Shown here: piece after piece, positions 46,919-54,905 of the stretch
How positions within the stretch are numbered: position 1 is the stretch's first letter
Layout of the letters: each line of letters starts with the position of its first letter
Assembly (NCBI RefSeq): GCF_009663465.1
Contig: NZ_QXHU01000001.1
Span: 124,633 to 188,632 of the forward strand
Direction: 5' to 3'
Length of the DNA: 64,000 nt
DNA from: Riemerella anatipestifer
GTDB lineage: Bacteria; Bacteroidota; Bacteroidia; Flavobacteriales; Weeksellaceae
Program-made: the position numbers and the translations under genes
Notes under the pieces: generated by a model
The model's input: only the letters and a program-made list of their open reading frames with translations
Told to the model about the DNA's origin: nothing
Databases searched by the model: none

Positions 46919-47539
46919 TTACATATTTTTTAACAACTGGCTAAACTCGTACAAAATCATAGAGGTGGCTCCCCAGATATTATAGTTTTTATATTGTATC
47001 ACAGGGACTTCTATATGTTTGTCAAATAAAATTTTAGAGGGTTGTTTTGGTAGGTCTAAAAGTAAGGATAGAGGTAGTTCTATCAGCTCTTGGGCTTCAG
47101 ATTCTTGTAGAGTGAATTTTGGATTTTTTTTAGTATACGAAACATAAGTATGAACATAAAAATTACTAGGCGGAATATACAACGGACTTAAACTTCGTAT
47201 CAACCTCAAGTAAGGACGAATAATGCCTAGTTCCTCTGTAGTTTCACGCAGAGCGGTGTGGGCAAATGTTTCATCAGAAACTTCTTTTTTTCCACCAGGT
47301 AAAGAGATTTGTCCACTATGTTTGTCATTAACATTAGCTGTTCTTACCATAAGTGGGATATGCCATTGGTTATTTTTGAGATAAAGTAAAATGTTAACAG
47401 CAGCTAACTTTGGTTTTTTAACCATTATTTCGTCATAGGAGTAGAGAGGTCTTTGGGGTGGAGCATAAATTTTATGAGCATTTTCTCCTTCTAGAGGAGC
47501 GGCTTTAATTCGTTTGATTAAATCTCTACCAAGTTTCAT
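46919..47539 (-). CDS. NUDIX hydrolase, CoA-pyrophosphatase-like
   Basis: 206 residues. The Nudix box GGKKEVSDETFAHTALRETT with EELG continues directly and matches GX5EX7REUXEEXGU. The N-terminal LMVRTANVNDKHSGQISLPG resembles NudL/CoAse enzymes that hydrolyse coenzyme A derivatives (the UPF0035 LLTKR-like motif region before the Nudix box). Cytosolic. It starts 3 bases after the ktrA stop, within the run. Confidence 0.88.
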   Translation of the reverse strand: MKLGRDLIKRIKAAPLEGENAHKIYAPPQRPLYSYDEIMVKKPKLAAVNILLYLKNNQWHIPLMVRTANVNDKHSGQISLPGGKKEVSDETFAHTALRETTEELGIIRPYLRLIRSLSPLYIPPSNFYVHTYVSYTKKNPKFTLQESEAQELIELPLSLLLDLPKQPSKILFDKHIEVPVIQYKNYNIWGATSMILYEFSQLLKNM

Positions 47540-47542
47540 TTT

Positions 47543-48235
47543 TTAATCCATTTTTTGTTTTAAAAAACCTTTTAAATCTTTGTTAGAACCATAAATTACT
47601 AGTATATCATTAGTTTCTAGTAGAGTATCTGTAGCTGCCACACCTAGTACTTTGTTTTCTGTTTTGGTTTTGCCTAAAAGACTTTTAACTTCTACTTTTC
47701 TTATAATAGTGAGTACAACTAAGTTGTATTTTTGGCGGAAATCTATTTCACGAATGGTCTTCCCAATATATTCCTCTGGTACTTTAGCTTCTATGATACT
47801 GTATTCTTGATTCAACTCAAAAGAATCTACAATATTGCTTAGGCATAATTTTTTCGCCCATCTTTCTGCTGTTTCTTCTTCAGGGTGTACTATTTCATCA
47901 ACGCCGATGGCTTGTAATACTTTTTCGTGCAGAGGATTGATGGCACGGCTGATGAGTCGTTTCACTTGTAAGTTTTTAAGTAGAGCGGTGGTCATTACAT
48001 TAGCGCCTTGGTCTTCGCCAATGGCAACCACGAAAATATCTGTCTCTTTGATGGGAAGTCCCGAAACGGTAAATTCATCGGTAGAATCCATACAGATGGT
48101 ATGCGATATTTTTTCTTTATAGGCATCTACTTTGGCGGCACTATTATCTATCCCGATAACTTCGTTGCCTTGAGCCGTTAGTTTTTGGGCTAAAGAAGCT
48201 CCAAAGTTTCCTAATCCTACTATAATATATTTCAT
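47543..48235 (-). CDS. ktrA: Potassium uptake regulatory subunit, KtrA/TrkA type
   Basis: 230 residues. The cytosolic RCK subunit gates the Ktr potassium channel in response to ATP/ADP or NAD. The N-terminal Rossmann domain (IVGLGNFGASLAQKLTAQGN, with the acidic residue after the second strand, GIDNS) and the C-terminal RCK_C domain (KVPEEYIGKTIREIDFRQ) are clear. It starts 7 bases after ktrB, forming the two-component transporter unit. Confidence 0.93.
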   Translation of the reverse strand: MKYIIVGLGNFGASLAQKLTAQGNEVIGIDNSAAKVDAYKEKISHTICMDSTDEFTVSGLPIKETDIFVVAIGEDQGANVMTTALLKNLQVKRLISRAINPLHEKVLQAIGVDEIVHPEEETAERWAKKLCLSNIVDSFELNQEYSIIEAKVPEEYIGKTIREIDFRQKYNLVVLTIIRKVEVKSLLGKTKTENKVLGVAATDTLLETNDILVIYGSNKDLKGFLKQKMD

Positions 48236-48242
48236 TTCGTTT

Positions 48243-49991
48243 TTAATTTATGGTTATTTCTTCTTTTGGATAGCTATAATTTTTATACTTAGATTTTTTA
48301 ACTATAGCAATAGCTAATGACAACATACTGATACGCCCCACAAACATAATGCCTATGAGTACCATTTTAGAGGCTTCACTTAGAGAGGCGGTAATGCCTA
48401 AGCTTAGTCCTACGGTACTATAAGCAGAGAAACATTCAAAAGAAATATCTAGAAGGTTTTTGTCTGGGTCAAAAAAAGTAATGAGCATCACGCCCAATCC
48501 TATCGCCATAAGAGATAACGTCATAATAGCAAAGGCTCTTCGTATAGAAATATCAGCGATTTCTCTTCGGAAAATTTCTACTTTAGATTTGCCTTTGGCA
48601 AGGCTTAACACATTGAGGAACGCTATGGCAAAAGTATTTGTTTTAATACCACCACCGGTAGATTGTGGCGAAGCTCCTACCCACATAAGTAAAAATATAA
48701 CCATAATGGTAGGGAAGGACATAGAGGCATTGTTAATGGTGTTAAACCCTGCCGTTCTAGGTGTAGTAGCACCGAATAAAGCGGTTACGAATTTCCCAAA
48801 ACCTTCATGTTCTGCTAAAGTGTTGTGATATTCTAAAATGTAAAAAATAATAGTACCAACTATTGTGAGAGATACGGTAGTTACCAAAGTGATACGGCTA
48901 TCTAAGGTTAATACCCAAGGTCTGTACCTTCTTTTTTGTTCGGAGAATGGACTTATATGGGCGATTTTATATTTAATATAATTGATGATATTTACCACGA
49001 TAGGGAAGCCTAAACCTCCGAAAACAAAAGTAAAAATAACAACTAAATGTAAATAGTAGTTGTATTTGTAAGCACTATCATAAAGATTAGCATCTAGAGT
49101 AGAAAACCCTGCGTTACAAAAGGCAGATACAGAATGAAAAACAGAAAAAAAGATATGTTGAAACTCCGATGTAAACAGAGTGGAGCTTACACTTGTATAT
49201 ATCAAAACTCCAGAGAAGAGTTCTATTCCAAAAGTAATGAGAATAATGTTTTTTAGAGTAGAGAACACATCGCTGAGTTTTTTTGAACTCGTCATATCGC
49301 TTAGAGCCAATTGGTTTTCGTAAGAAGTGCCACCTTTGAAAAAGTAGCTAAAATAACTTGCGAAAGTTAAAATTCCTAAACCTCCAATTTGAATTAAAAT
49401 AATAATGATAAGTTTACCAAAAGTTGTAAAGTCACTGCCTGTATTCAGTACCGATAAGCCCGTAACACAAACCGCACTAGTAGAGGTAAACAAAGCATCT
49501 AAAAACGAAATCCCGTGTGTGGTAGCTTTGGGGAGCGTGAGCAGAAAAGCTCCCATTAGTATAATCACAATAAAACTACTGATGAATAATTGGGCTGGAT
49601 TGAGTATCGTCCTTTTAAAATTGATTTTCAAATCCGAAAACTCTCTTATAAAAGTAAATACCACTGCCATAATAACCCAATATCTACTTTCAAAAAAACG
49701 GTCTAGGCTACCGTACAATGGGCTTAAAAAATGAAAGTAGAAAATAACCACCGTAAATATTACCGTAGCTAAATCAAAAATGAAAGCTTTCCGATTAACA
49801 GAAGTTCTTTTCTCATAATATCTGGCAGCAGTGGAAATGAGTCCTATAGCAATAGCGAAGTGGTAGTAGCCATCAAACATCATTCTAGAATCTTTAGATT
49901 GGTTAAAACCAAAATCACCAAAGAACGCAACAATCCCTAGGGTGCTGATGATAAAGGAAAATATATAGAGAAGTTTAAAGTTAATAATCAT
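48243..49991 (-). CDS. ktrB: Potassium transporter KtrB/TrkH family
   Basis: 582 residues. The inner-membrane K+ translocating subunit. Four pore-loop repeats are visible: TSAVCVTGLSVLNTGSDFTT, VSAFCNAGFSTLDANLY, GATTPRTAGFNTI and FSAYSTVGLSLGI. Each carries the glycine filter position. An extra N-terminal region of about 130 residues with four additional helices (LLYIFSFIISTLGIVAFFGD and so on) precedes the first pore repeat, longer than in B. subtilis KtrB. It is paired with ktrA. Confidence 0.93.
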   Translation of the reverse strand: MIINFKLLYIFSFIISTLGIVAFFGDFGFNQSKDSRMMFDGYYHFAIAIGLISTAARYYEKRTSVNRKAFIFDLATVIFTVVIFYFHFLSPLYGSLDRFFESRYWVIMAVVFTFIREFSDLKINFKRTILNPAQLFISSFIVIILMGAFLLTLPKATTHGISFLDALFTSTSAVCVTGLSVLNTGSDFTTFGKLIIIILIQIGGLGILTFASYFSYFFKGGTSYENQLALSDMTSSKKLSDVFSTLKNIILITFGIELFSGVLIYTSVSSTLFTSEFQHIFFSVFHSVSAFCNAGFSTLDANLYDSAYKYNYYLHLVVIFTFVFGGLGFPIVVNIINYIKYKIAHISPFSEQKRRYRPWVLTLDSRITLVTTVSLTIVGTIIFYILEYHNTLAEHEGFGKFVTALFGATTPRTAGFNTINNASMSFPTIMVIFLLMWVGASPQSTGGGIKTNTFAIAFLNVLSLAKGKSKVEIFRREIADISIRRAFAIMTLSLMAIGLGVMLITFFDPDKNLLDISFECFSAYSTVGLSLGITASLSEASKMVLIGIMFVGRISMLSLAIAIVKKSKYKNYSYPKEEITIN

Positions 49992-50001
49992 TATTAAAAA
50001 T

Positions 50002-50844
50002 TTATTTCAAAATACCTCTTATTCTGTTAGCATTTTTGATGAGTTCTTCTAGGAAATCATAATTTTCTTTCTCTAATGCGGCTTTAAATTTTCTTAATTG
50101 AGAAATATGCTCATTAAGTACATCTAGTACATTCTCTTTATTTTGTTTAAAGATAGGAACCCACATTTCGGGGTGAGATTTTGCTAACCTTACCGTGCTA
50201 GAAAATCCCGAACTGGCTAACTGGAAAATAGTATCTTCTTCCTTCTCTTTCTCTAAAACCGTATTGGCTAGAGCATAAGAGGTAATGTGTGAAATGTGCG
50301 AAATATAAGCCGTGTGTATATCGTGCTGTTCGGAAGTCATTTCCACGAGGTTCATTTCCAAAAGTTGGTAAACTTCGGATACTTTTTCCACAGCGTCTTT
50401 TGCAGAATCTTCAGCATCGCAAAGAACGGCTACTCTGCCAGAAAAAGAGTCTAATTGGGCTGACTTAGGTCCGCTGTTTTCCGTCCCCCACATAGGGTGC
50501 GAAGCTACGAAACGAGTTCTATTTCGGTGATTTTTGATAGCATTTACAATTCCCAATTTTGTAGAACCAGTATCCATTACGGTTTGATGTTGGTCTAGTA
50601 AATCCAATACATTAGGTAGTATCTTTTGGGTAGCATCTACAGGAATCGCTATGATGATGAGGTCAGCCTTTTTTACCGTATTTTCCAAATCATCAGCTTC
50701 ATCTATGATGCCCAATGCTAGGGCTTCGTTGAGGTGGTCAGTGGAGTTATCTGTACCACATATTTGTATTGAAGTGTTTTTACTTTTCAGTTTTAGAGCC
50801 ATTGAGCCGCCAATTAGCCCAACGCCAATTAGTCCTACAACCAT
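50002..50844 (-). CDS. tyrA: Prephenate dehydrogenase
   Basis: 280 residues. It converts prephenate to 4-hydroxyphenylpyruvate in tyrosine synthesis with NAD(P)+. The Rossmann start GLIGVGLIGGSMALKLKSKN, IIAIPVDATQKILPNVL, TDTGSTK-like turn MDTGSTKLGIV and SHPMWGTENSGPKSA are typical. The helical C-terminal dimerisation domain follows. There is no fused chorismate mutase or ACT domain. It overlaps the small membrane-anchored gene by one base upstream. Confidence 0.93.
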   Translation of the reverse strand: MVVGLIGVGLIGGSMALKLKSKNTSIQICGTDNSTDHLNEALALGIIDEADDLENTVKKADLIIIAIPVDATQKILPNVLDLLDQHQTVMDTGSTKLGIVNAIKNHRNRTRFVASHPMWGTENSGPKSAQLDSFSGRVAVLCDAEDSAKDAVEKVSEVYQLLEMNLVEMTSEQHDIHTAYISHISHITSYALANTVLEKEKEEDTIFQLASSGFSSTVRLAKSHPEMWVPIFKQNKENVLDVLNEHISQLRKFKAALEKENYDFLEELIKNANRIRGILK

Positions 50845-51215
50845 TATTTAAGAGATTTAAGGTTAAAGAAACGAGCTTCTTTCTCACATTTTTCAAAACT
50901 GATTTCGTACATCGGATTTTTTTTAGGATAGTAGAGTAGATAAGAAGGGCAAGGCTTTTTTTGAGCATTACTCTTTTGGAAGTTTATCTCGCCGTGGGTA
51001 ATAAGGCTATCTTTTAAAAAACTTTCGGTGATTTGTAGATGTTGCATTTGAACCTTGAACTCTTCGGAGTAGCTGAACTCTTTAGACAGTGTTTCTGCAA
51101 TTACACGGCTGTTAGGAAGGTAGCCACTACAACTCACTCCTTTCTGATTAAGTACAAAAAATACAATAATAAATCCTGGTATAAGTCCTATTAAATAAAA
51201 TTTGAGTTTTCTCAT
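50844..51215 (-). CDS. Small exported or membrane-anchored protein, DUF4258-like
   Basis: 123 residues. The N-terminal hydrophobic helix (FYLIGLIPGFIIVFFVLNQK, residues 5-24) looks uncleaved. The remainder is soluble, with Cys at about positions 29, 88 and 109 and a conserved-looking segment KKPCPSYLLYYPKKNP. I associate it loosely with DUF4258-like proteins of Weeksellaceae, but cannot prove it. It overlaps tyrA by one base and starts directly at the ald stop, so it belongs to the run. Function unknown. Confidence 0.65.
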   Translation of the reverse strand: MRKLKFYLIGLIPGFIIVFFVLNQKGVSCSGYLPNSRVIAETLSKEFSYSEEFKVQMQHLQITESFLKDSLITHGEINFQKSNAQKKPCPSYLLYYPKKNPMYEISFEKCEKEARFFNLKSLK

Positions 51216-52405
51216 TAGAAGGTTAATAAGTTTATATCGTGGTAGTTTAATCCAAATTTTTCACAAACAATTTTCTTCGTATGTCGGCCTTTATACATAT
51301 AGATAGCATCTTTGCTACTGCTATCTTTTAGGAGCATCGTTTCCAATCCACCTTCGTGGTCAGACTGTAGCAGATAGCTCAAGAAGAAATTACTAATGGC
51401 TTTGGTAGTAGTTCTAGGCGTTTTAGACGTTAGGTTCGGAATTCCAGAATGAACAATCTCGTGTTTTATAACAATAGGGTTGCTTTGGGTAGTTAGTTCT
51501 GCGGTTTCAATAGATTTACCGTAATCAATGGTAAGGTCTATAACAACGCTGCCCTTTTTCATCAGTTGTACCATCTCTTCCGTTACAACAGGAGGCAGAT
51601 TGTGCCTTTGCAAGGCTCCTATTACAACATCGGCTCTTCTAAGGCTTTTCGTTAGCTCTTTAGGGTCTATAATCGAGGTAGAAACTCTATTATCTATAAA
51701 GTTGTGCAGTCGTCTTAGCTTTGCCAGAGAGTTATCAAAAACCCTAACATTAGCCCCAAGTCCAATAGCCGTTTTTGCCGCAAACTCACCTACAATACCC
51801 GCCCCTAAAACCACCACTTCGGTAGGTCTTACGCCTGTAAGACCGCCTAACATCAAGCCGTTGGACTGTGCCAAAAGTTCCGAAGCATAAAGAATAGCAA
51901 CATTGCCCGCAATTTCGCCAATCAATCTTACTAATGCCAACTGCTGGTATTCATCTTTAATAAATTCAAAAGCAATGGCAGTGATTTTTCTTTCGGCTAA
52001 TTTTTTAAAATAATGAGGCGTCTGAAGATTAACTTGTAACGCTGAAATTAGAAAAGAAGACGGTTTTAGATACTCAATTTCTTCTTCTGTAGGAGGATTT
52101 ATCTTTAGCACAAGCTGTTGCCCAAAAGTTTCTTTAGGGTCGTTGGTGATGATGGCTCCCGCCTCGGAGTATTGCAAATCGGTGAAAAACGAGCCTTCAC
52201 CAGCCCCACTTTCTATAATAACCTGATGCCCATTTTGCGTGAGAACCTGCACCGCATCGGGAGTTAGGCAGAGCCTTTTTTCGTTTAGGCAAGTTTCTTT
52301 AGGAATACCTATGAAAAGCCTTTGCCCTTTTTTTATAATTTCTAATCGTTCTTCTTTTGGTAGAAGTTGTTCTTCTTTAAATGGAGTAAATATCGTACTA
52401 CTCAT
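51215..52405 (-). CDS. ald: Alanine dehydrogenase
   Basis: 396 residues. It interconverts alanine and pyruvate plus ammonium with NAD. The N-terminal FIGIPKETCLNEKRLCLTPD resembles the alanine dehydrogenase/transhydrogenase family. The NAD-binding loop is VVVLGAGIVGEFAAKTAIGL near residue 196, and ADVVIGALQRHNLPPVVTEE follows. The N-terminal lead-in is somewhat longer than in Bacillus, so a related PntA-like dehydrogenase is the alternative. Cytosolic. It follows tsaE after 49 bases. Confidence 0.9.
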   Translation of the reverse strand: MSSTIFTPFKEEQLLPKEERLEIIKKGQRLFIGIPKETCLNEKRLCLTPDAVQVLTQNGHQVIIESGAGEGSFFTDLQYSEAGAIITNDPKETFGQQLVLKINPPTEEEIEYLKPSSFLISALQVNLQTPHYFKKLAERKITAIAFEFIKDEYQQLALVRLIGEIAGNVAILYASELLAQSNGLMLGGLTGVRPTEVVVLGAGIVGEFAAKTAIGLGANVRVFDNSLAKLRRLHNFIDNRVSTSIIDPKELTKSLRRADVVIGALQRHNLPPVVTEEMVQLMKKGSVVIDLTIDYGKSIETAELTTQSNPIVIKHEIVHSGIPNLTSKTPRTTTKAISNFFLSYLLQSDHEGGLETMLLKDSSSKDAIYMYKGRHTKKIVCEKFGLNYHDINLLTF

Positions 52406-52454
52406 AGTTATTAGGAATTATTCAGTATATGAAAAATATAAGCAAATATAAGAA

Positions 52455-52862
52455 TCATTTAAACACAATATGCCTTTCTCCTTCTATATTTTCTATTTTC
52501 ATTTCGTGGTAGTGGAGTCCCTCAAGTTCAGTCTCGTAGATTTCTGGCCATTCTATAATAGACAAAAACCCCGTTTCCAGATATTCTTCAATACCGATGT
52601 CAAAGGCTTCATCGGCAGATTTCATTCGGTATAAATCAAAGTGATAAATGTTGCCTTTCGGGCAAGTATACTCATTCACAATAGCATAAGTAGGAGAAGA
52701 AACCTCATCGGTACTACCAAGTGCCTTTAGTAAAAATTGAGTGAAAGAAGTTTTACCAACCCCCAAGTTACCCTTCAATAAAAGGATAGGGTGTTTCAGT
52801 TGAGGCAAAATCTGGCGGATAACTTCCTGCCACTCTTCTATGGTAGAGATTGTAAATTCCAT
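52455..52862 (-). CDS. tsaE: tRNA threonylcarbamoyladenosine biosynthesis ATPase TsaE
   Basis: 135 residues. The ATPase that powers the TsaBDE complex making t6A37 on tRNA. Walker A LLKGNLGVGKTSFTQFLL (GxxxxGKT/S), SPTYAIVNEY, and the Walker B-like HFDLYRM plus IIEWPE segments are diagnostic. It heads the leftward run that ends with the TsaC-type gene, so two t6A enzymes bracket the set, possibly by coincidence. Confidence 0.95.
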   Translation of the reverse strand: MEFTISTIEEWQEVIRQILPQLKHPILLLKGNLGVGKTSFTQFLLKALGSTDEVSSPTYAIVNEYTCPKGNIYHFDLYRMKSADEAFDIGIEEYLETGFLSIIEWPEIYETELEGLHYHEMKIENIEGERHIVFK

Positions 52863-53065
52863 TTTTTTTAAGGAGCAAAGTTAAGCTATATTTATGAAAT
52901 TAAATAAAAAACAGAGAGATTATGGGGGAGGAGCTAGGGGATTTTTCTGATTCGTGACAGGATTAAAACTAAAAATAAAGCAAGACAATAGTAACGAGGT
53001 AGCATTTGATAATTATTTTAAGTTTATTTCTTACAGATTTACAGAAAAATTTTTATCTTTAACGC
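52863..53065. other. Non-coding stretch before the 21-bp array
   Basis: AT-rich, no gene found. Near 53056 TATCTTTA approximates TAnnTTTG and could start a transcript that includes the array and the downstream gene. Confidence 0.3.
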
Positions 53066-53244
53066 AACTAATAAGCAGATAACCGATACTTCAATATAAA
53101 AATAAAGTCTAACCGAGCAGATACAGAAACCAACTAGGCAGGTAACCAGACCAACCAAGCAGATATAGAAACCAACTAGGCAGATAACTAAACTAACTGA
53201 GCAGATATAGAAACTAACCAGGTAGAAATAGAAACCAACGATGG
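53066..53244 (+). repeat. Tandem 21-bp repeat array
   Basis: Units of exactly 21 bases start at 53066, (degenerate 53087), 53108, 53129, 53150, 53171, 53192, 53213 and a partial at 53234. The core is ACYAACYRRGCAGATA plus five A-rich bases. 21 bases equal seven codons, but stop codons (TAG, TGA, TAA) recur in the frame that would read TNxADIE. The array lies between a possible promoter and the helical gene at 53297, most likely in its leader. Confidence 0.75.
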
Positions 53245-53296
53245 ATAATTCAAAAAACAGATAGAAAAATTATAAAATTATTAAAAATAGAAGAAT

Positions 53297-53950
53297 ATGA
53301 GCAAGTATATCAGCGAACAGAAGAGTTTACAAAACATTGGTATTTTATTTAACAATCTCACAGAAGGCACTCCTCTTGCCACCGAATTGGCGGAATATGG
53401 CTACACCAAAGATGAAATAGAAAAAGGAAAAGCCCTCTACACACAAGCCCAAAATCTCTACCAAACTAACATTCGAGAGGGGCAGGAAGAAACCCAAGCC
53501 TACGCCAACTTTAAGCAAGAGCTAGACCTACTTAATGCAACCTATGCTACCGACCGAAAGAAGGCACGCATCATCTACAAAGAAAACCCAGAGGTGCTGA
53601 ATAACTTACGTCTTAAAGGGCGTCCGCCTTATGCCCTTGCCTCTTTGCTAGAAAACATTGGGGTATTCTATAACACACTAAAGGCAGAAGAAAGCCTTCG
53701 CACTCCGCTCCAAAGGCTCAAAGTTACAGAAACTACCATTGAGGCACAATTAGCACAGCTCACTAAAACCGAAAAAGCCTATGCTGCCTACATTCAAGAA
53801 AAAGGCGAAAGCCAACAAGCCACCAAAGATAAAAACGAAGCACTAACAAAGGTGGATAAGTGGGTGAGAGAGTTTTATAGCATTGCCAAGATTGCCTTAG
53901 AGGATAAACCGCAATTATTAGAAAGTTTGGCAAAATTCGTTAGAAGCTAG
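53297..53950 (+). CDS. Unrecognised helical (coiled-coil-like) protein
   Basis: 217 residues, almost entirely alpha-helical by composition: Leu, Ala, Glu, Lys and Gln-rich, no signal peptide or membrane helix, no prolines in long stretches. An approximately repeated theme (ELAEYGYTKDEIEKGKALYT, then TTIEAQLAQLTKTEKAYAAY, then QATKDKNEALTKVDKWV) suggests tandem helical hairpins. It is visibly less AT-rich than its neighbours, so it may have been acquired. It follows the 21-bp array closely (about 50 bases). I do not recognise the family. Confidence 0.75.
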   Translation: MSKYISEQKSLQNIGILFNNLTEGTPLATELAEYGYTKDEIEKGKALYTQAQNLYQTNIREGQEETQAYANFKQELDLLNATYATDRKKARIIYKENPEVLNNLRLKGRPPYALASLLENIGVFYNTLKAEESLRTPLQRLKVTETTIEAQLAQLTKTEKAYAAYIQEKGESQQATKDKNEALTKVDKWVREFYSIAKIALEDKPQLLESLAKFVRS

Positions 53951-54046
53951 TCGTAATAAATGTTAAGGCATAAGAGCTACTAATGAACCACTACTTTAGG
54001 TTAGATTGTAATACAATACAAAATTTCATAAGGATAAAAATATCTG

Positions 54047-54054
54047 TATCTTTG
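54047..54054 (+). promoter_or_regulatory. -7 element of the PAP2-eptA operon
   Basis: TATCTTTG matches TAnnTTTG, 17 bases before the 54072 ATG. This implies a short leader. Confidence 0.45.
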
Positions 54055-54071
54055 CCAGAATAGATTTAGTA

Positions 54072-54905
54072 ATGGTAATGAATACAAATGTCGTAAAGAA
54101 CCAATCTAAGGTAGTGGTTTCATTTCTTTATTTGCCGGCAGCCTTGTTGTTGATGATAGCCTTGTTTCTTTGGAGTCAAGAATCCTTGTCTGTCAGTGGT
54201 TATGTTGCAGTTCAGAAGGAAGTATTTCTTTATATCAATCATCAGTTGGGGCAATATCCTAGTTTGATGATAAATCTTACACAATTCGGAAATGCGTTGG
54301 TATTCTTATCGTGTTTGAGTATTTTCATTATTTATGCTCCGAAACTCTGGGAGGCTTTGATTTCGGCATCGCTTGTTTCGCTTTTATTTTCAAAAGGGCT
54401 TAAAAATTTATTTTCAGTGCCAAGACCAGCTGCAATGTTTGATGTTGATACTTTCATCATTGTTGGCGAAAAACTTACGGGGCATAGCAGTTTGCCATCG
54501 GGACATTCTATTACTGTTTTTACGATACTTACAGTGCTGATGTTCAGTTTTATGCCGAGGAATTTAATTTATAAGATGCTGTGGTCTTTCTTTATTATCA
54601 TTATGGGTTTAATGCTAGTATCTACAAGGGTAGGCGTGGGAGCTCATTATCCTCTTGACACTATTGTTGGTGGTATTATAGGTTATATTTCAGGAGTTTT
54701 GGGAATACTCTTTAGCCAAAAATATAAAATCTGGAGTTGGATAGCTGATAAGAAGTATTCTCCCATTTTTATGGTACTATTTACAGCTTGTATCATCATT
54801 ATTTCAAAAAATATCTTTACCGAAGGCTTAGTGGTGTTTTATCTCCCACTGGTGTGTTTAGTAATATCATTATTTAAAATAGGATTTCTCTATGTTAAAA
54901 AGTAG
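54072..54905 (+). CDS. PAP2 family membrane phosphatase (LpxE-like)
   Basis: A 277-residue inner-membrane phosphatase with six hydrophobic helices. The active-site motifs are visible: KGLKNLFSVPRPA (KX6RP), LPSGHSITVFT (PSGH) and STRVGVGAHYPLDTIVGG (SRX5HX3D-like, with T-R-V-G-V-G-A-H-Y-P-L-D). Members dephosphorylate phosphatidic acid, undecaprenyl pyrophosphate or lipid A 1-phosphate. The next gene overlaps by 14 bases and encodes a phosphoethanolamine transferase, as in lipid A-modifying pairs, so lipid A 1-phosphatase activity is favoured but unproven. Either ATG 54072 or 54078 could be the start. Confidence 0.85.
   Translation: MVMNTNVVKNQSKVVVSFLYLPAALLLMIALFLWSQESLSVSGYVAVQKEVFLYINHQLGQYPSLMINLTQFGNALVFLSCLSIFIIYAPKLWEALISASLVSLLFSKGLKNLFSVPRPAAMFDVDTFIIVGEKLTGHSSLPSGHSITVFTILTVLMFSFMPRNLIYKMLWSFFIIIMGLMLVSTRVGVGAHYPLDTIVGGIIGYISGVLGILFSQKYKIWSWIADKKYSPIFMVLFTACIIIISKNIFTEGLVVFYLPLVCLVISLFKIGFLYVKK

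Noticed and set aside
53066-53244. CRISPR array
   Set aside because: The 21-bp units are directly contiguous with no spacers and no cas genes nearby. The same applies to the iteron-like array at 23534-23671.
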